A stretch of 64,000 bases of DNA from positions 4,402,001 to 4,466,000 of the forward strand of contig CAKKNE010000004.1 of the NCBI GenBank assembly GCA_918797485.1, given 5' to 3'. The notes beneath the pieces were generated by a model, which was not told where the DNA came from, ran no database searches, and was given only the letters and a program-made list of their open reading frames with translations. Shown here piece by piece: positions 19,723-29,613 of the stretch (the first letter of the stretch is position 1; each line of letters begins with the position of its first letter). The position numbers and the translations under genes were made by a program. The DNA is from Pelagomonas calceolata (lineage: Eukaryota; Sar; Pelagophyceae; Pelagomonadales; Pelagomonadaceae).

Positions 19723-21013
19723 CTAAGCCCAGCCCTTGTTCCCCGCCGTCGCCGCCATCTCGACGCCCTCGTCGTCGTCGTCGAGCTGCGTGCCGGCGAT
19801 GGCGTACGGGTTCGCCGGCGCCGCGCGCCGGGCCCGGATGCAGAACCCCACGCCGAAGCCGATCACGACGGCCAATAAAGCCGCGGCGACGTACATCCAG
19901 CCGTCGTCACCTGTGTGGAAATCAAAATTTCACGGCGCGTTCGTGCTGAATCGTCGCGTCGTCCTCCACGCCATCGACGCGACGCCTGCTCGAAGGCGTG
20001 GCGATGTGAATTCCTCATCGCTCGACCGAGCCAGGACGGCCGCGTCATCGCCGGGAAATGACTTAGTGCACCCGACGCACTGGTTGATTTCCACACAGGT
20101 CGTCACCGGACGGCGCCTCGTCCGGAGAAAGCGGCGGCGTCGGGCGCCGCGTGTGCGGCCGCGGCCGCGGCTTTGGCGCCGGCGTCGCTGCGGCCGCCTC
20201 TTTATCACCACCGCCATAATAGGAGTAGTAGTAGTCGTCGTCCCAGAACTCGGACTTGTATTTGGTGGTGGGTTGGAACGTCGGTTTGAGCGTCGGCGCC
20301 GACGGCGCCGGCGTCGCCGTCGGCGCAAACGTAAAAGTCGTCTTGTGGATGACGACGGACGCGTCCTTGAACCAGGGCCCGTAGAGGCCCTTGTAGTACT
20401 CCGAGTCGACGCCACCGTCCTCAAATAACAAATAGCGCGCGCCGACCATGTCGCCCCCACCAAAGGTGTGGTTGTGGTTCTCCCACACATCATTCCCGTA
20501 GCCCGCGCCGCCCTTCGTCTCGCACCACTGGTAGGCCTCCTCCGTGGTCACCTCCGAGTGTTTTCTACACGGTGCCCACCGCCTCAACTTATGCGTACAC
20601 TTCTCGTCGCTGCATAATGCTGCCCGCATGAAAAACTTGTCGACGCTGTAGAACTCCTTGACGTCCTCGGACACAACTACCGCGACCTCGCCGGCGTCGA
20701 TCATCTGCTCGGTGACGCGGCCGCCGACGAGCGGCACCGTCTGGCGCCGCGTGCAGGCCTGGTACGACGTCTTGAAGACGTGCTCGCAGGGCTGGGGGTT
20801 CTCGGGCGTCTCGCAGCCCTCCGTCTGGATGTGCGGCGCCCAGCCGGCGGTCACGGGCGGCGTCGCATTATACAAGCCGGGCACGACGTCGCGCCAGCCG
20901 TTCATCGAGGCCTCGTCGGGGCCGCCGTTGATGAGGAGGTTGCCCGTCAGGGCCTCCTGGATCTCTTCTCTATAGGCGCGCGCCGCGGCGGCGAGGAGGA
21001 GCAAGCGGCGCAT
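19723..21013 (-). CDS. Type I single-pass membrane protein with introner-split TM exon
   Basis: Two exons, 21013-20107 and 19910-19723 (364 aa). Start MRRLLLLAAAARAY is a signal peptide. The lumenal or extracellular part has NLLINGGPDEASMNGWRDV, reminiscent of galactose-binding-like/DUF642 modules, with many cysteines, then a Pro/Thr-rich stalk with a Tyr-rich patch (DDDYYYSYYGGG). Removing introner IE6 joins PSGDD to GWMYVAAALLAVVIGFGVGFCIRARR, a clear TM helix followed by a basic stop-transfer, then a short acidic cytoplasmic tail ending GNKGWA and TAG. Without splicing the frame ends within the element and the helix is lost, which strongly supports the intron. A surface glycoprotein of unknown ligand. 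Confidence 0.8.
19911..20106 (+). mobile_element. Introner IE6 (196-nt GT-AG intron), antisense, perfect TSD, long form
   Basis: GTCGTCAC at 19903-19910 and 20099-20106 flanks CTGTGTGGAAATCA ... TGATTTCCACACAG. On the minus-strand gene this reads donor GTGACGAC, element, CACAG, GTGACGAC. The interior contains CTCCACGCCATCGACGCGAC, and positions 19940-20002 match the intergenic relic at 63159-63221. Long form like IE1, but in antisense orientation to the gene. Confidence 0.94.
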
Positions 21014-21451
21014 CGCTGGAGCAGGGTTGCAATTGTTTTATTGTTTTATCACTGCCGCAGGGTTGCAAGTGTTTTGGGGGTTTCCGGATGCGGAGAGCGC
21101 TGTCGCTCGCACGGATTACAGTTTTTAGACGTAGCGTCGGCTGCGTAGCGTCGGCTGCAACGCGTTTTTATGCAAATGGCGCAAATGGCGCACGCTGTGC
21201 CGACGGCGGCGACGGAGGCTATGCCTTATTTTTGTTGCTTGGAACCCAGGAGAAACAATCACAACAGAACCGTCAGAAGATTCACGCGTCATGCCGCTGA
21301 CGAACTGTCTTGAGTTATAGGAGCGTCACTAAAAAATTCGGGTTTTCCAGGGCGCCAGCCAAAGACATTTAGTGCGCGCCTGCCCTTACTCGACGTCCGA
21401 GACGACGACGAGGGTCAACAAACGACGGGCGGGACGCCGCGGACTGTAAAA
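21014..21451. other. Divergent promoter region with small direct repeat
   Basis: Between the type I membrane protein and 14-3-3. It has a short tandem (TAGCGTCGGCTGCG twice, about 21130-21155) and an A/T-richer stretch at 21020-21075. No gene seen. Confidence 0.5.
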
Positions 21452-22331
21452 ATGGCGCAGGAACGGGACGACCTCGTCTACCTGGCAAAATTGGCGGAGC
21501 AGGCCGAGCGCTTCGACGAGATGGCGCGGCGCCGGCGCGGCGGTATTATTACCCCCTTCGTTTATTTATCATAGAGGAGACGAATTGATAAGGCGGCGCC
21601 GCGCGAGAGAGACGCGGCCCGCGCCGCGTCCGCGAACCGACGCCAAAACGCAGGTCGAGCACATGAAGGTCGTCGCGCGCATGCCGACGGAGCTGTCCGT
21701 CGAGGAGCGCAACTTACTGAGCGTGGCCTACAAGAACGTGATTGGGAGCAGACGCGCGTCGTGGCGCGTCATCTCGAGCATCGAGCAGAAGTCGGAAACC
21801 GCCAAAGCTTCCCTCATCGTGGCCTACAAGAAGAAGATCGAGACGGAGCTCGAGACGATCTGCGGCGACATCCTGACCATCATCCAGGACCAGCTCATTC
21901 CCCACAGTGCGGGCGACGAGGGCAAGGTCTTCTACTACAAGATGAAAGGCGACTACCACCGTTATTTGGCCGAGTTCCAGGCCGGCGATTTACGCAAGAC
22001 GTCCTCGACGGACGCCCTCGACTCCTACCAGCAGGCCTCGACGATCGCGAACAAGGAGCTCCCGCCGACGCACCCGATCCGCTTGGGTCTGGCGCTGAAC
22101 TTCTCGGTCTTCTACTACGAGATCCTCAACTCCCCGGATCGCGCCTGCCACATCGCGAAGCAGGCTTTTGATGATGCGATCGCGGAGCTCGACACGCTCT
22201 CCGAGCAGTCGTACAAGGACTCCACGCTCATCATGCAGCTCCTCCGCGACAACCTGACGCTCTGGACGAGTGATGCGGCCGACGCCGCGGAAACGTCCGC
22301 GCCGGCGGACTCGCAGGTCGGCGACGTCTGA
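21452..22331 (+). CDS. 14-3-3 protein
   Basis: Two exons, 21452-21523 and 21654-22331 (249 aa, typical for the family). Exon 1 is [20 protein letters not shown] then FDEM; exon 2 starts [10 protein letters not shown] and carries the family signature [20 protein letters not shown], then [27 protein letters not shown] and [12 protein letters not shown]. These include the Arg/Tyr residues of the phosphopeptide groove. 14-3-3 dimers bind phosphoserine/threonine clients in the cytosol and nucleus. The 130-nt intron between exons must begin GC (ATG/GCGCGG) and end GCAG to give FDEMVEHMK, so it is a GC-AG intron. It has no duplicated flank. The start ATG is well supported by homology. Confidence 0.95.
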
Positions 22332-22506
22332 GTCTCTCTCCCCCCTCTCCCCGTCTAAAAATTTATACCAAAGCCCGCGGCGTCCGGTGGCGGAACTATC
22401 CTGGAGCTTGGGGCGACGGCGTATGGGTGCCGCGTCGGCGTGGCTAGGCAGCCTAGCTCTAAGCAAAGCAACAAAGGGAAAGGGCACGAAGGTCACACTG
22501 AGCAAG
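22332..22506. other. Convergent 3' region
   Basis: Between the stops of 14-3-3 (+) and the glycosyltransferase (-). Contains the second copy of the 20-bp 3'-end motif. Confidence 0.5.
22451..22470 (-). repeat. 20-bp 3'-end motif, copy 2
   Basis: Exact reverse complement of 2547-2566. On the minus strand it lies 37 bp after the stop of the glycosyltransferase gene. Confidence 0.75.
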
Positions 22507-24354
22507 TTACGCGTCGAGCAGCGCCGCCGCCGCCGCCGCGACCGCCGACGGCTTCGGCCACGCGCGCGCCTCGAAGTTCGAGTGCGGCAGCGGCACGCTC
22601 GCGTAGTGCAACCCGAGGGCCCCCGCGAGGTGCGCGTATTCCCCGAACTCCGGCTCGGGCAGGCTCAGCTCCAATAGCGCCGCGCCCTCGACGCAGAAGA
22701 GCGCGTTCGCGAGGCCCGCGCCGTGGACGCCCACGACCAGCGCCGCGCTCCCAAACAAATCCACGGTCTCCGGCAGCGTCGTGACCCGCCCGTCGAACAG
22801 CGCAAATTCCAAATTGCGCTGCGCGGCGACGTGCGCGAGCGCCGCGGCGATCGCCTCCTGGTTGCCCAATGCTCTGCTCTCGTCGGCGTGCCGCGACGCC
22901 AATACCACGGTCGTGCGGCCGCGCGCGTGGCGTCCCGCGTCGGGCGGCGGGCCCGCCAAAGCTGCGGCGACGATGGCCTCGCGGGCCTTCCGCAGCATTG
23001 AGGGAGCGGGGAGCAAGGCGGAGGCGGCGCCGGGGTGGTCCTCGTTGCCCCACGTCAACGCAAAAACCTTCTGGGACACGCGCACGACGGTGCCGTGCTC
23101 GCGCTTGTGCAGCACGCCGAAGGCCGAGAAGGCCGCGCGGCCGAGCAACCTTAAAGTTGCCTCGACGTGCGGCCCGCCCGCCGGCAATAACACGGGCACG
23201 CGCGGCGCGTTGTTGGATCGCGTCTTTTCCAAGTGCTCGCCTAGGATCAGCAAGCGCGGCACGGTCTCACAGAGCCAGTGATAGTAACTCGCGCCCGAAA
23301 ACCCGTCGACGACGGCCGCCTCCTCCAACTCCAATTCTCGAGGTCTAGAATGATCAATAGGATTGCGCGGGTCGAACTGCCGCCACAAGGCCGGGTAGCA
23401 GCTCCTTGAATAAATCGTGCAACTTCGGTCCGGGGCGTAGTACTCCGGCCTTATGATCGGCGGCGGGATCGACTTGCGGTCGTCCGCGAGGGGAGATAAC
23501 GGCAGGTCGTGGATTACACTGTCGAGGCCCTGGATGACAATTTTCGAATGATTGTCGGGCGGCCGGATCTCGCCGACGGACGCGCCGTCGTAGTTTGTTA
23601 TCTCAACATTCGGCCGCCGGCTCCATTTTCTTTCGACCCGAACGTGGAGACATCCTAAAGCGGCGGCCACGCCATATCTCCCCGCGGAGCCCTGCTTGAG
23701 CCATCTTATGGTCGCCCGCTCGGCAGCACACGCTCTAGCTGCCCCAGCCTTCGCCGCATCTTCCACCTTCACATTTGACGCCATCAAGCCCGGATAGAGC
23801 TTGTATAATAAAGCCAAGGAGTAGTGCGCGCCGTGGTGGTCCTCGTCGTCGGCGGCCTGCCTCAACAACGAACCGGCACTCCCCAAGACATCGCCGTACT
23901 GCTGCCGTAACGGAGAAGGTGCCGAAATCGCCGCCGTGGCCGACCAGTTCGAGGCCCGCATGTGCGCCTCGACCGCACGGATCATCAAATTGGCGACCGT
24001 CGTCGCCGCGCCCGCGTCGCTCGGCTCGCCCGACAATCGTTCGAGCGTGAATTCGGCGACGCGCTTCGACTCGTCGTCCCAGTTCCGCGCGCACCAGGCC
24101 ACGGCCCGGTCGAAGGCGGACTTGTCGTGTGGCGTGGCCGGGACGAGCTTCATCAGTTCACTATCGCGCCTCCGCGCTCGCGCCGTGGCGTTGAGGTTCG
24201 ATGACGCTTCGGCCCACTCCTCGACGATGGCCGGGTGCTTGAGCAGGTGCGCGGCTCCTGCTGCTATTGCTGCGATGAGCAGCGCGACGAGGACGGTGCG
24301 CGGGCTGAGGGCGCCCTCGTCCTCGTCTTTTTTCGTTTTGCGCTTGCGGGCCAT
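22507..24354 (-). CDS. GT61-family glycosyltransferase (type II membrane)
   Basis: 615 residues in one exon. Start MARKRKTKKDEDEGALSP is followed by a membrane anchor (VLVALLIAAIAAGAAHLL, about residues 22-40), the layout of a Golgi type II enzyme. The catalytic region has GASYYHWLCETVPRLLIL (about residues 350-370), HVEATLRLLGR, and near residue 540 ALVVGVHGAGLANALF, then ALLELSLPEPEFGEYA. The YHWLxExxPRL and GxHGAGLxN motifs define GT61 (DUF563), which includes plant xylosyl/arabinosyltransferases and animal EOGT/POMGNT2. The sugar donor cannot be told from sequence. It converges with 14-3-3. Confidence 0.85.
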   Translation of the reverse strand: MARKRKTKKDEDEGALSPRTVLVALLIAAIAAGAAHLLKHPAIVEEWAEASSNLNATARARRRDSELMKLVPATPHDKSAFDRAVAWCARNWDDESKRVAEFTLERLSGEPSDAGAATTVANLMIRAVEAHMRASNWSATAAISAPSPLRQQYGDVLGSAGSLLRQAADDEDHHGAHYSLALLYKLYPGLMASNVKVEDAAKAGAARACAAERATIRWLKQGSAGRYGVAAALGCLHVRVERKWSRRPNVEITNYDGASVGEIRPPDNHSKIVIQGLDSVIHDLPLSPLADDRKSIPPPIIRPEYYAPDRSCTIYSRSCYPALWRQFDPRNPIDHSRPRELELEEAAVVDGFSGASYYHWLCETVPRLLILGEHLEKTRSNNAPRVPVLLPAGGPHVEATLRLLGRAAFSAFGVLHKREHGTVVRVSQKVFALTWGNEDHPGAASALLPAPSMLRKAREAIVAAALAGPPPDAGRHARGRTTVVLASRHADESRALGNQEAIAAALAHVAAQRNLEFALFDGRVTTLPETVDLFGSAALVVGVHGAGLANALFCVEGAALLELSLPEPEFGEYAHLAGALGLHYASVPLPHSNFEARAWPKPSAVAAAAAALLDA

Positions 24355-24691
24355 CGTCTTTTTTGTGGGCAGCCCTGCGGGTGCGCGGCGACGCCGTCCT
24401 TTTCGATGGGCTGCCTTACCAAGGTACCTTACCCTCCATGGGGGGGGTCACTAGGGTGTAAGTGGGTATCTCTTTGACTGCATCGCAGCAGCCCATAGAG
24501 ATGCGATGCACCCGTAGGCATGCATTCTGAGTAGCATAAAACATTCGCACTACTGCGCCTGCGACGACTTTGACAGCTGGCGCACCGGTGAATCATTATA
24601 CAGCAGCCACACCTTTGGCAGCCTCGTGGCAGGGTACGGCGGTCGCGGTGTGGTCCCTGTGACGAAGCAAGCCTCGGCGACACCGCCACGG
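24355..24691. other. Divergent promoter region
   Basis: Between the glycosyltransferase and the ankyrin-J gene. The downstream frame is open from 24626 but the first ATG is 24692. No repeat recognised. Confidence 0.45.
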
Positions 24692-26065
24692 ATGACGACG
24701 CAAGCCGTCGCCGACGAGGCCATCAGTTGCCTCGTCCACTACCGCGGCGACGCGCAAGCCTACGACCTCTCGCTGCGCATCACGGTCCGGCCGAGCTGGT
24801 TCGCCCGGACGACGCGCGCGGCGCTCCTCGGCCCGTTCTGCGACGCCTACAACCGGAAGGTGAAAGGCGGCCCGGCGCTGGACCCCTTCGCCGCGCGCAT
24901 GGTGATGGTAGACGGTTCTATCGTCGGCGGTGGCGAGGGCGTCGGCGCCGTCGTGCAAGCGGTCCAGGAGCTCTTCGTCGTGGGCCGCGACTACTGCTTC
25001 CACCGCACCTGGCGCGACCGCGACCTCGCGATTTGTGGGCGACCGTCGTCGGAGCTCGCCCTGCGGACGCCGGCGGGCCTCCTGGTCTACGCCTCCGATA
25101 GGTATAGGGAGCCGCCGGCCGCGGCGAACGCGGCGTTGCTGCCACTCGGAGAGCGCGCGCACGACCTCCTCGCGGACCCGGACGCGAGCTTCGTCCAGGT
25201 CCGCGCCGCGGCGTCGCGGTGGCTGAACTGCGGCCCGTCTGAGGCGGACGCGCTCGCCTGCGTCGACGGCAAAAAAAGGACGCTGCTCCACGCCGCGGCG
25301 ACGCGCGGCGACGCGCGGCTCTGCGCCGACCTCGCGAAGCTCCACGGCGGCGTTTTAGTAAGGGCGCTCGACGACAACCACGAGACGCCCATTCATGCGG
25401 CATCTCTGTGCGGCCGCGCGCTGGTCCTACGGGAGCTCTGCCGCTTCGCGACGCCCGAACTAGTAAACGAGCGCAACAAAAACCTCCTGTCGCCCCTCCA
25501 ATTGTGCTGCGGCGACGACGCCGCGGGCTCGCCGGCGGCGGCGCGCGTTTTGGTAGAGCGCGGCGCCGACGTCGACGCGGTCTGCTGGGACAAGACGCCG
25601 CTCATGCTCGCGTGCTTGAACCAGCACGCGGAGCTCGTCGAGGAGCTCATAAACCTCGGCGCGGACCCGATGCTCCGCGACGGCGACCTGCGCATGGCGG
25701 TGGATCATTGCAAGCACCCGGCGACGGCGGAGTTCCTCTGGGGCCTCATGGAGGGCAAGTTCCTCTCCCAGAGTGCCGCGCCGGCCTTCGTGCGGCCGGA
25801 GCCCGCGGCGCCGCGCGCCTTCGCGTGGCGGCGCGAGTCGCTGGCGGACGCGCTCGCGATTCTGGGCTGCGCGGGCGACTTCGACGCCGCGGCCGCGCGC
25901 CAGGCGTGGCGCCGCCTCGTGCTCGAATATCATCCGGACAAGCGGCCGCATGATTTCGACGCGTGGGCGCCGGAGAAACGGCGCGAGTGGACGGGCCGCT
26001 TCCACGCGGTCCAGCGGGCCTACGAGGCCGTCGAGGCGCACGTCGCGGCGCTCGAGGGCCGCTAA
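24692..26065 (+). CDS. Ankyrin-repeat protein with C-terminal J domain
   Basis: 457 residues from ATG 24692 (MTTQAVADEA). The N-terminal 170 residues have no clear family. Ankyrin repeats follow at about residues 190-350: KKRTLLHAAATRGDARL, NHETPIHAASLCGRA and DKTPLMLACLNQHAELVEELINLGADP. The C terminus is a J-like domain: DALAILGCAGDFDAAAARQAWRRL, then LEYHPDKRPHDFDAW, keeping the HPD tripeptide, then FHAVQRAYEAVE. J domains recruit and stimulate Hsp70; ankyrin repeats likely bind a client. Cytosolic by lack of signals. No intron is needed. Confidence 0.82.
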   Translation: MTTQAVADEAISCLVHYRGDAQAYDLSLRITVRPSWFARTTRAALLGPFCDAYNRKVKGGPALDPFAARMVMVDGSIVGGGEGVGAVVQAVQELFVVGRDYCFHRTWRDRDLAICGRPSSELALRTPAGLLVYASDRYREPPAAANAALLPLGERAHDLLADPDASFVQVRAAASRWLNCGPSEADALACVDGKKRTLLHAAATRGDARLCADLAKLHGGVLVRALDDNHETPIHAASLCGRALVLRELCRFATPELVNERNKNLLSPLQLCCGDDAAGSPAAARVLVERGADVDAVCWDKTPLMLACLNQHAELVEELINLGADPMLRDGDLRMAVDHCKHPATAEFLWGLMEGKFLSQSAAPAFVRPEPAAPRAFAWRRESLADALAILGCAGDFDAAAARQAWRRLVLEYHPDKRPHDFDAWAPEKRREWTGRFHAVQRAYEAVEAHVAALEGR

Positions 26066-26141
26066 TGTTGGTTGTCTGTTTACTTCTTGCTTCGCGAGGC
26101 CTCTTATGGGTGGGCTGAGGCTCTCGAGAGCTCTCGAGCGA

Positions 26142-26165
26142 CCTAGCGGTCTGTAAGACACTAGC
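26142..26165 (-). repeat. CTAG-bounded inverted repeat, copy c
   Basis: Reverse orientation: CCTAGCGGTCTGTAAGA then CACTAGC. 103 bp before the DUF493 gene ATG. Confidence 0.85.
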
Positions 26166-26267
26166 AAAAAGCCAGCTTAGCCAAATCGGCTGGGTCGCAG
26201 AGGTGGCCATCGATTGCGCCCGTATTCGTGCACGAGGGATCTATATTTGTCTTGAGCAACGCTCACG

Positions 26268-26915
26268 ATGGTCTGGTTGCGGTGGCTCCAGCTTTTGGTG
26301 TGTTGCTCTCCGGTTAGGGTGCTCTCCCTGCTGCCGCGTGCGGCGCCGCGCGTCGCAGCAGCTGGGCGACCAGGGGCGATGCGCACGCTCGCAGCGGATG
26401 GGCGCCCAGCGGCGCTGCGCACGCCCTCGCGACGCTACGCGGCCGACGACGACGAGAAAATCATCAACATAGAGGATCTGCCGGAGCTCGGTGCGTGCGG
26501 TGAGAAGAAACACAAAGACCCCGCCAGCAAAGAGGGCGAAGCGCCGCTCACGGATCGGTTCCTCATGGCGGCGCGAGCGCTGCGCGGGGAGTTCGACCCG
26601 GAGGCGACCGACGACGACACGGAAGAGAACTCGCAGCTGCTCGGCGCGATCATCGAGAATTATCCGGCTCCCTTTTCCTTCACGGCCGTCGGGCGGAGCG
26701 GCGGCGACGACGAGGGCGTGCGATCGCTCGTCGACGCGCTGACCAAGGTCGTGAGCGACTCCTGCGACGGTGCTTTCGTGGACGTCGTCGCGACGCCGCG
26801 GATCGGCGGCAAGTTCGCGTCCGTGCGGCTCACGACCGACGTCCAGTCGCCGGAGATGATCCAGCGCGTCTTCGCGGAGCTGCGCGCCGTCGAGGCCGTG
26901 AAGATGGCGTTTTAA
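26268..26915 (+). CDS. DUF493 (YbeD-like) protein, probably plastid-targeted
   Basis: 215 residues from ATG 26268. The first 60 form a signal peptide (WLQLLVCCSPVRVLSLLP) followed by an Ala/Arg-rich transit-like stretch, the bipartite pattern for the four-membrane plastid of stramenopiles. The C-terminal 90 residues match DUF493: ENYPAPFSFTAVGRSG, VRSLVDALTKVV, and GKFASVRLTTDVQSPEMIQRVFAEL. Bacterial YbeD has an ACT-like fold with no firmly assigned activity. An acidic linker lies between. Function is unknown beyond family. Confidence 0.8.
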   Translation: MVWLRWLQLLVCCSPVRVLSLLPRAAPRVAAAGRPGAMRTLAADGRPAALRTPSRRYAADDDEKIINIEDLPELGACGEKKHKDPASKEGEAPLTDRFLMAARALRGEFDPEATDDDTEENSQLLGAIIENYPAPFSFTAVGRSGGDDEGVRSLVDALTKVVSDSCDGAFVDVVATPRIGGKFASVRLTTDVQSPEMIQRVFAELRAVEAVKMAF

Positions 26916-26987
26916 TAATACTGTTGTTCAAAAATGAATTCTTAGAGAATCATGATGGGAGCGGAGGGAGGGAGAGTTCGAAAGAGC

Positions 26988-29613
26988 TCAGCCGCAGTTC
27001 ATGGCGGCCTTATCGATGAAGGCAGCCATGTCAGCCTTGAGGAGGGGGTCGATGAGGACATGGAGGAGGAAAAGTCCCGAGGACGACGCGACGGCTGCAT
27101 CAATCGCTGCCGGTAGTTCGCCTGCCTTCTCGACGCGGATACCGTCGCCGCCGTAGGCCTTGGCGAGCGCGACGCAGTCGGGACCGTCGATTTCGCAGCC
27201 GGCCGCGCCCTGGAAACCGAAGATGACGCGGCCTGTGTGGAAATCAACCAGTGAGTGAGTTAGGTTCGCGTCGATGGCGTGGGGCGCCCGATATTTGATT
27301 TCCACACAGGACGCGACCGAGGAGCGCGTTGTCGAAGACGATGACGAGGAGCCGCTGCCCGGGCCGGCAGTGCTGCTTGAAGGTCGCGAGCTCCTGCAGC
27401 GTCATCTGGAAGCCGCCGTCGCCCACGACGACGACCGCCCGCTGCGGCGCGGGCAGCGTCTGGAGGGCGGCGATGCCCGCGCAGAGACCGTACCCCATCG
27501 TCCCGAGCCGCTCGGACGAGAGCGTGCGGCCGAAGTGCGGGTAGCAGAGCGAGGCCCACAGGGTTATATCTCCGGTATCGATACAAAGCACGGGCCGCGG
27601 GTGCTCGTCGCTTAATGCCTTTGCGAGGGATTCGAGCGCCGTCGCCGGATGCGGGCGCCCCGTCGCGGCCATCTGCATGTGCACCGACATCACTTTCTTC
27701 CCCAACTTGGGCGTGACCAGCGGCGCGTCCGGGTCGACGGGCTTCTGCTGCACCGGCGCCATCAGGTCGACGGTGTAGCGCGGCTTGGACCGCCGCCCCG
27801 CCTTCACAAGCTTGGGGATCTCGTCCCAGAGCCGGTTCGCGAGTTCGAGGGTGCGTTCACTCACTTGCCGCGTGGTGTGATCCACGCCGATCGCCTTCTC
27901 CGACGACGTCGACTGCCTTCGGAGGAGCTGGGGGCGCTTCGTCGTCTCGAGGATGTCGGCGAGCGCCTCGGCGGCAGTGGCAAGGTCGCCGATGACGGTC
28001 TCGACGGCGCGGAAGCGGCCCTTCACGTCCAGCGCCGTCTCCGCGAACTCGACCATCTTGTGGATCTGGAACCCAGCGTTGTTGCAGAGGAGGAGCGAAT
28101 GGTCCTCGACGCCGAACGCCAGGACCAGCTCCGCCGTCGAGACGAGGGCTGCCGCATGCTCGAGGCCCGGCTTCCCGTGCACGCCGACAACGCCGAACGC
28201 GAGGGGGTCATGCTCATCAACTAAGCCCTTCGCGTCCAGGCGGTAGAGGATCGGGGCGCAGGCCTGTCGGGCCAGCCGCGCGAAGCTCGATCCGCAGCAG
28301 AGCGCCGCCTTCGCGCCCAGCGCGATGACGATGCGCGGCGATGCCCGAACCAAAGTCGCGACATTGGCGACGGCCTCGGCATCCGGGCCCCAGCGCCGCA
28401 TCACTCGCTCCTGGGCCGCGGCGGCACAGAAGCGCTTGAACGGCAGGGGCGCCGGGGCGGCCTGGACGTCGACGGGGATCGCGAGGTGGACGCACGTGCG
28501 CTGCGTCACGGCCGTCGAGACAGCGTCGCGCAGCAGCGGAATCAACGATTCCGGTGAGGCCACGTCCACCGAGAAGCTGACGCCGCCGCCCGCGAAGAGC
28601 CGGCTCTGGTCGACGTCCTGAAATTCCGCGAAGTGCAGCGACTGGCGCGGCTTGAGGCCCGTCAGACAGACGACGGGCAGGCGGTCCTGGCACGCCTCTA
28701 CCAGCCCCGTCGTCAGATTCGTGGCCCCGGGCCCCGACGTCGCGATGCAGCAGGCCAGTCGGCCCGTCAGCTTCGCCTCGGCAGCAGCCATGAGCGACGC
28801 GTTCGCCTCGTTGCGGACGCAGATCCAGTTCAGGCGCGGGTTCGCGCAGACCGCGTTCACGAGCGGCACGAGCGCGCCGCCGTGCCCGCCGTACACGTTC
28901 GTGCAGCCGGCGTCGGCGAGGGCGTTCATGATCCAGTCGCTGCAGTCGCGCCGGAACGCCTCGACGGGCGCGAATTCTCGTACGCCTTCCACCATAAATG
29001 GAGGCGGCTTGGAGACGCGCGCGTGGCAGCCGCCCCAGAGCACGAGGAGCTCGCAGCCCTCGTCCGTGTAGGACCGGTGGACGGAGCCGATCTCGTTGGC
29101 GAACGCGGAGCCCGCGCGATGCGTCCGCGTCTCGAAGTCGTCCTTCGTCGTCTGCGAGAGGTCCGCGTCGAGCACCGCGGCGCAGCCCTCGAGGAAGCGG
29201 TCGTTCTCCGGCTCCTCCGTCCGCTTGAGGCGGTCCTCGGACAGCGCGCCGCTGATCACGTAGACGACCTCGACGTTCGGGTGGCAGTGGAGCTCGATGT
29301 TAGTACCCTTGGCGACGGCCATATGCGCCCAGCTCAGCAGCCGGCCGTTCGAGCGCCACGTCCGCCTTACTTCGTCGAGCTCCGTCGGCGGCAGCGTCGC
29401 TTCGGCGGCCTTGATGCATTCACTCTTGACGTGCGCCGCGTCGAGGACCGCGACGGGGTTGCGGCGCGGCAGCTCGTTGCATGCCGCGACGGCGCCGTCG
29501 AGCTCGGGCAGGCCCTCGCAGTCGGCGGGCCGCGTCGAGTTGGGCAGGCGCGCCTTGGGCGGCACGAAGGCCGGGACGTGGGCGAGGTGCGTGAGGACCA
29601 CCGGCTTAGCCAT
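26988..29613 (-). CDS. Cupin-ThDP enzyme fusion (acetolactate synthase/pyruvate oxidase-like)
   Basis: Two exons, 29613-27318 and 27232-26988 (846 aa), joined by removing introner IE7. Start MAKPVVLTHL; the frame is open upstream to 29898, so a longer N terminus is possible. Residues about 80-175 form a cupin (GTNIELHCHPNVEVVYVISGAL). From about 200 it is a full ThDP enzyme: PYR domain with ALVPLVNAV and IRxEANAS-type catalytic Glu (VRNEANASLMAA), CIATSGPGATNLTTGL, a central domain, then the PP domain with VVVVGDGGFQMTLQELAT and FDNALLGR (GDG...N cofactor motif). The spliced junction NALLGR/VIFGFQGAAGCEID restores the PP domain. The reaction probably involves a 2-keto acid; a cupin fused ahead is unusual. 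Cytosolic by appearance. Confidence 0.83.
27233..27317 (-). mobile_element. Introner IE7 (85-nt GT-AG intron), short form
   Basis: On the minus strand: donor GTCGCGTC (27317-27310), element CTGTGTGGAAATCA ... TGATTTCCACACAG (ending 27233), then GCCGCGTC, a one-mismatch 8-bp duplication. The interior is nearly the same as IE8 (GGGCGCCCCACGCCATCG, then a CTAACTCACT block). It looks like an internally deleted version of the long form. Sense orientation. Confidence 0.92.

Noticed and set aside
21524-21653. 14-3-3 intron as an introner
   Set aside because: GC-AG, but with no inverted ends and no duplicated flank.
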